Positions 61,439-64,000 of a DNA stretch of 64,000 nt are shown piece after piece. Position 1 is the first letter of the stretch, and each line of letters begins with the position of its first letter. Where the stretch lies: NCBI RefSeq assembly GCF_016901225.1, contig NZ_JAFEUL010000002.1:186001-250000 (forward strand), in the 5' to 3' direction. Under the pieces are notes generated by a model, which was given only the letters and a program-made list of their open reading frames with translations, searched no databases and was not told the DNA's origin. Origin of the DNA: Actibacterium sp. 188UL27-1. Lineage in GTDB: Bacteria > Pseudomonadota > Alphaproteobacteria > Rhodobacterales > Rhodobacteraceae. The position numbers and the translations under genes are program-made.

Positions 61439-61699
61439 TTACCTTGTCGTCTGCCCGCCTGGGGTTTGGGCCTTTTCGCTGAGATCAAACAATACGTCGA
61501 TGAGGTTCGCGGTCCAGACCGTTAAGTCCGTATCGGGAACATCAAAGATGCGTTTGGATCCCAGCGTGTAAAGCTCCATCCATCGGCTGGTGTCAAAGAT
61601 GATCACCTGATCGCCCCTGCGAAGTTCGATTGCGGAGACCGCAATCCAGCCATGGGATTTGAGTGCCGCGAGGAGCTTGTCCATTTTGGATGTTGTCAT
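61439..61699 (-). CDS. Small hypothetical protein
   Basis: An 86-residue soluble protein beginning at ATG 61699 (TTSKMDKLLAALKSHGW), with strands AVSAIELRRGDQVIIFDTSRW and a helical C-terminus LTVWTANLIDVLFDLSE. Composition is protein-like, but no family is recognised. A longer frame upstream (to 61843) is less credible. It stands alone between the DUF4291 remnant and xsc. Confidence 0.5.
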   Translation of the reverse strand: MTTSKMDKLLAALKSHGWIAVSAIELRRGDQVIIFDTSRWMELYTLGSKRIFDVPDTDLTVWTANLIDVLFDLSEKAQTPGGQTTR

Positions 61700-61891
61700 G
61701 GCGATGGGCCTCGGGATTGCACCATGCAGATGTGCCCAATATATCCTGTTGGCGGTATCTCGACACTCGACATGGCAGAGCGTCGCGGCATCGCAAAGAC
61801 GGGGCGCGTTTGGCGATGTTGTCCGCAAGTCGCATCGCTGCACGGAAAAAGGGCGAGGAATTCCCCGCCCGTTTCAGTTTGTGATCCCCGC

Positions 61892-63673
61892 TCATTCAGC
61901 GGGTTCGATGACCATGTCGGTTTTGTCGACGCCTGCCACGCGGACGGGCTTTTTCATGGCGTCGCGGCGGAACGGGTCGCCCAGTTCCTGGTTCAGCATG
62001 ACTTCGATCAGGGTGGTCTTGTTGTTTTCCATCTGATCCTTGATGGCCTGGTTCAGTATATCGGTCAGGTCGTCCATCGTGCGGGCTGCGACGCCTTCAA
62101 GGCCACACGCCTTGGCGATGCCAGCATAGCTGACCTTGTCGTCCAGCTCGGTGCCGACGAAGTTATCGTCGAACCATAGGGTCGAGTTCCGCTTTTCCGC
62201 GCCCCACTGGTAGTTGCGGAAGACGATCATGGTGATCGGCGGCCATTCAGACCGACCAATGGCCGTCAACTCGTTCACGGCGATGCCAAAGGCACCGTCA
62301 CCGGCGAAACCAACGACCGGCACATTGGGCTGGCCGATCTTGGCGCCGACAATGGCAGGCAGACCGTAACCACAGGGGCCGAACAGGCCGGGCGCCAGGT
62401 ATTTGCGGCCTTCTTCAAAGCTGGGATAGGCGTTGCCGATGGCGCAGTTATTGCCGATGTCGGACGATATGATCGCTTCCCGCGGCAAGGCGGCCTGGAT
62501 CGCGCGCCACGCCATGCGGGGGCTCATCCAGTCGGGCTTGGCCGCGCGGGCCCGCTCGTTCCAGGTGGTGCCCGGATCGTCCTGTTCGTGATCCATGGAA
62601 CTGAGCTGCTGCGCCCAGGTCGATTTGGTGGTGGCGATCAGGTTCTTGCGATCGGCGCGGCCAGCGTCACCGGCGCCGTCGGCCAGTTGGGCGGTGATGC
62701 CCTTGGCGACTTTGGCCGCGTCACCGACGATGCCCACAGTGACCTTCTTGGTCAGGCCGATCCGGTCGGGGTTGATGTCGACCTGGATAATCTTGGCGTT
62801 TTCGGGCCAATAGTTGATGCCATAGCCGGGCAGAGTGGAGAACGGGTTAAGGCGCGTGCCGAGGCATAGGACGACGTCAGCCTTGGAGATCAGCTCCATC
62901 CCCGCCTTGGATCCGTTATAACCCAGTGGGCCGGCAAACAGCGGGTGCGAGCCCGGGAACGCATCATTGTGCTGGTAGCCGACGCAGACAGGTGCATCGA
63001 GTTTCTCGGCCAGCACGCGGGACGCTTCGATCCCACCTTCGGCCAGCACCACTCCGGCGCCGTTCAGGATGACGGGGAACTTGGCCGTTGACAGTAACTT
63101 GGCAGCCTCTGCCACGGAGTTTTCGCCACCCGGCGACACTTCAAACTCGATCGGATCGGGGATGTCGATATCAACCACCTGGGTCCAGAAATCGCGCGGA
63201 ATGTTCAGCTGCGCCGGGCCGGACAGGCGCTTGGCCTTTGAGATCACGCGAGCCAGCACTTCGGCCACGCGGGACGGATCGCGAACCTCTTCCTGGTAGG
63301 CGACCATGTCTTCGAACAGTTTCATCTGCTCGACTTCCTGAAAACCACCCTGGCCGATGGTTTTGTTCGCGGCCTGGGGCGTGACCAGCAAAAGCGGCGT
63401 GTGGTTCCAGTAGGCGGTTTTCACCGCGGTCACAAAGTTGGTGATGCCAGGGCCGTTCTGCGCGATCATCATCGACATCTCGCCAGTGGCGCGGGTGTAG
63501 CCGTCCGACATGAAACCGGCGGAGCCTTCATGGGCGCAATCCCAAAAGGTGATGCCCGCGACAGGAAAGATATCAGAGATTGGCATCATGGCCGAGCCGA
63601 TGATCCCGAAGGCGTGCTTGATCCCATGGCGCTGGAGTGTTTTGACGAAGGCTTCTTCGGTGGTCATTTTCAT
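61892..63673 (-). CDS. xsc: Sulfoacetaldehyde acetyltransferase
   Basis: A 593-residue thiamine diphosphate enzyme converting sulfoacetaldehyde and phosphate to acetyl phosphate and sulfite, the desulfonation step of taurine and other C2-sulfonate degradation. Marks: HEGSAGFMSDGYTRATG with the ThDP-activating Glu49, and GDGAFGIAVNELTAIGRSEWPPITM for Mg-ThDP binding. Xsc-typical are GFQEVEQMKLFEDMV and WGAEKRNSTLWFDDNFVGTELD. Partners such as pta, tpa/tauXY, tauR and a sulfite exporter would lie upstream, beyond the window. A 12-bp palindrome lies in the promoter region. Confidence 0.96.
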   Translation of the reverse strand: MKMTTEEAFVKTLQRHGIKHAFGIIGSAMMPISDIFPVAGITFWDCAHEGSAGFMSDGYTRATGEMSMMIAQNGPGITNFVTAVKTAYWNHTPLLLVTPQAANKTIGQGGFQEVEQMKLFEDMVAYQEEVRDPSRVAEVLARVISKAKRLSGPAQLNIPRDFWTQVVDIDIPDPIEFEVSPGGENSVAEAAKLLSTAKFPVILNGAGVVLAEGGIEASRVLAEKLDAPVCVGYQHNDAFPGSHPLFAGPLGYNGSKAGMELISKADVVLCLGTRLNPFSTLPGYGINYWPENAKIIQVDINPDRIGLTKKVTVGIVGDAAKVAKGITAQLADGAGDAGRADRKNLIATTKSTWAQQLSSMDHEQDDPGTTWNERARAAKPDWMSPRMAWRAIQAALPREAIISSDIGNNCAIGNAYPSFEEGRKYLAPGLFGPCGYGLPAIVGAKIGQPNVPVVGFAGDGAFGIAVNELTAIGRSEWPPITMIVFRNYQWGAEKRNSTLWFDDNFVGTELDDKVSYAGIAKACGLEGVAARTMDDLTDILNQAIKDQMENNKTTLIEVMLNQELGDPFRRDAMKKPVRVAGVDKTDMVIEPAE

Positions 63674-64000
63674 GTGTCAGTATCCCCGGCAATCCTGTTG
63701 AAAATTTGAGCGTTCTGGTCGTTTATCGTACGATACTAGATGGAACGACGCATCGTTAGGACCAGTTGAAGCGTGCGGTAAGGCCAATATTGAGGCTTCT
63801 GGTCTCAATTACTACGCACTTTGTTATTTTGAGCATCGAGGTTGGGCGAACAGTCCTTTGACGCTTTACACCGTCATTCCCAATATAACGTCAACTGCAA
63901 CGTGTTGTCCGTCATCCCTCTTTGCAGATTTAGAGCGTAGCGCGCTGTGGGTGACCAAACCGCAGGGCGGGTCGACGATTGCATCGAACCCCAACTTGGC
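63674..64000. other. Upstream region of xsc up to the window edge
   Basis: About 330 bases with the promoter region of xsc. A short open frame on the minus strand (63866 to the edge, ending TAA at 63866-63868) continues outside the window and is too short to classify. No RNA gene is evident. Confidence 0.4.
63724..63735. promoter_or_regulatory. 12-bp palindrome upstream of xsc
   Basis: TATCGTACGATA, perfectly symmetrical, 50 bp upstream of the xsc start codon. It is a plausible operator, for instance for a taurine- or sulfonate-responsive regulator, but I know of no matching consensus. Confidence 0.4.

Noticed and set aside
63866-64000. Partial gene on the minus strand running off the window edge.
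   Set aside because: Two frames are open but only 40-45 codons are visible, with no recognisable motif.

Overview
The window is chromosomal DNA from an alphaproteobacterium, most likely a marine Rhodobacterales (Roseobacter-group) species. The gene set supports this: xsc sulfoacetaldehyde acetyltransferase, FAD-GcvT methylamine-type dehydrogenases, class II DAHP synthase, a RimK fused to a zinc-protease-like domain, a VPLPA-CTERM exosortase substrate, and the long alphaproteobacterial forms of PstC and PstA. The DNA is GC-rich and densely packed, with many ATGA/GTGA/TAATG overlaps. I saw no tRNA, rRNA, CRISPR array, prophage or complete insertion sequence.

Layout. 1-7.7 kb: 3' end of an RND efflux pump, a HAD-like protein lacking its catalytic aspartates coupled to a TauD-type dioxygenase, purB, a DUF6314 protein, a 5TM protein with a degenerate GGDEF domain, bioY and a DUF1801 protein. 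7.7-15.3 kb: an xdhC / molybdopterin-binding / Gfo-Idh-MocA operon behind an 11-bp-phased repeat array, the RimK fusion, a TPR protein and tgt. 15.7-25.8 kb: a CAP protein, a glycosyltransferase-like protein, heat-shock-type lon, a DUF6058-like protein, an orphan RES protein, an exported nucleosidase, a GlxA-like regulator and class II DAHP synthase. 25.9-31.3 kb: a PAS protein, a yicC-gmk-gamma carbonic anhydrase operon, a VPLPA-CTERM protein and a Cys/Met-metabolism PLP enzyme.

31.3-40.3 kb is the phosphate module: a soluble PhoR, then pstS-pstC-pstA-pstB-phoU-phoB behind a Pho box. A two-way hairpin element separates pstS from pstC. A small membrane protein and a LysR regulator lie between phoR and pstS. 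40.4-45.6 kb: GNAT, a glutamine-synthetase-family enzyme, a second catalytic-aspartate-less HAD protein, a CodA-type deaminase and a methyltransferase.

45.8-59.1 kb is one long minus-strand catabolic operon. In transcription order it holds an XRE-cupin regulator, an FAD-GcvT dehydrogenase, an exported protein, a second FAD-GcvT dehydrogenase, a five-gene peptide-type ABC importer, and a methyltransferase remnant that lost its SAM-binding core. It probably imports an N-methylated compound and passes its methyl groups to tetrahydrofolate; the substrate is unknown. 59.3-64 kb: a small ORF with an in-frame amber codon, a Nudix hydrolase, DUF302, a broken DUF4291 gene, a small hypothetical gene and xsc.

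The most unusual signals are: (i) three dispersed arrays of four TG(C/T)A-type pentamers spaced exactly 11 bp; (ii) two paralogous HAD proteins with the DxD motif replaced by G-S-I; (iii) mutually exclusive hairpins between pstS and pstC; (iv) twin GTGAAA-N13-TTTCA operators; and (v) two decaying genes caught mid-erosion.
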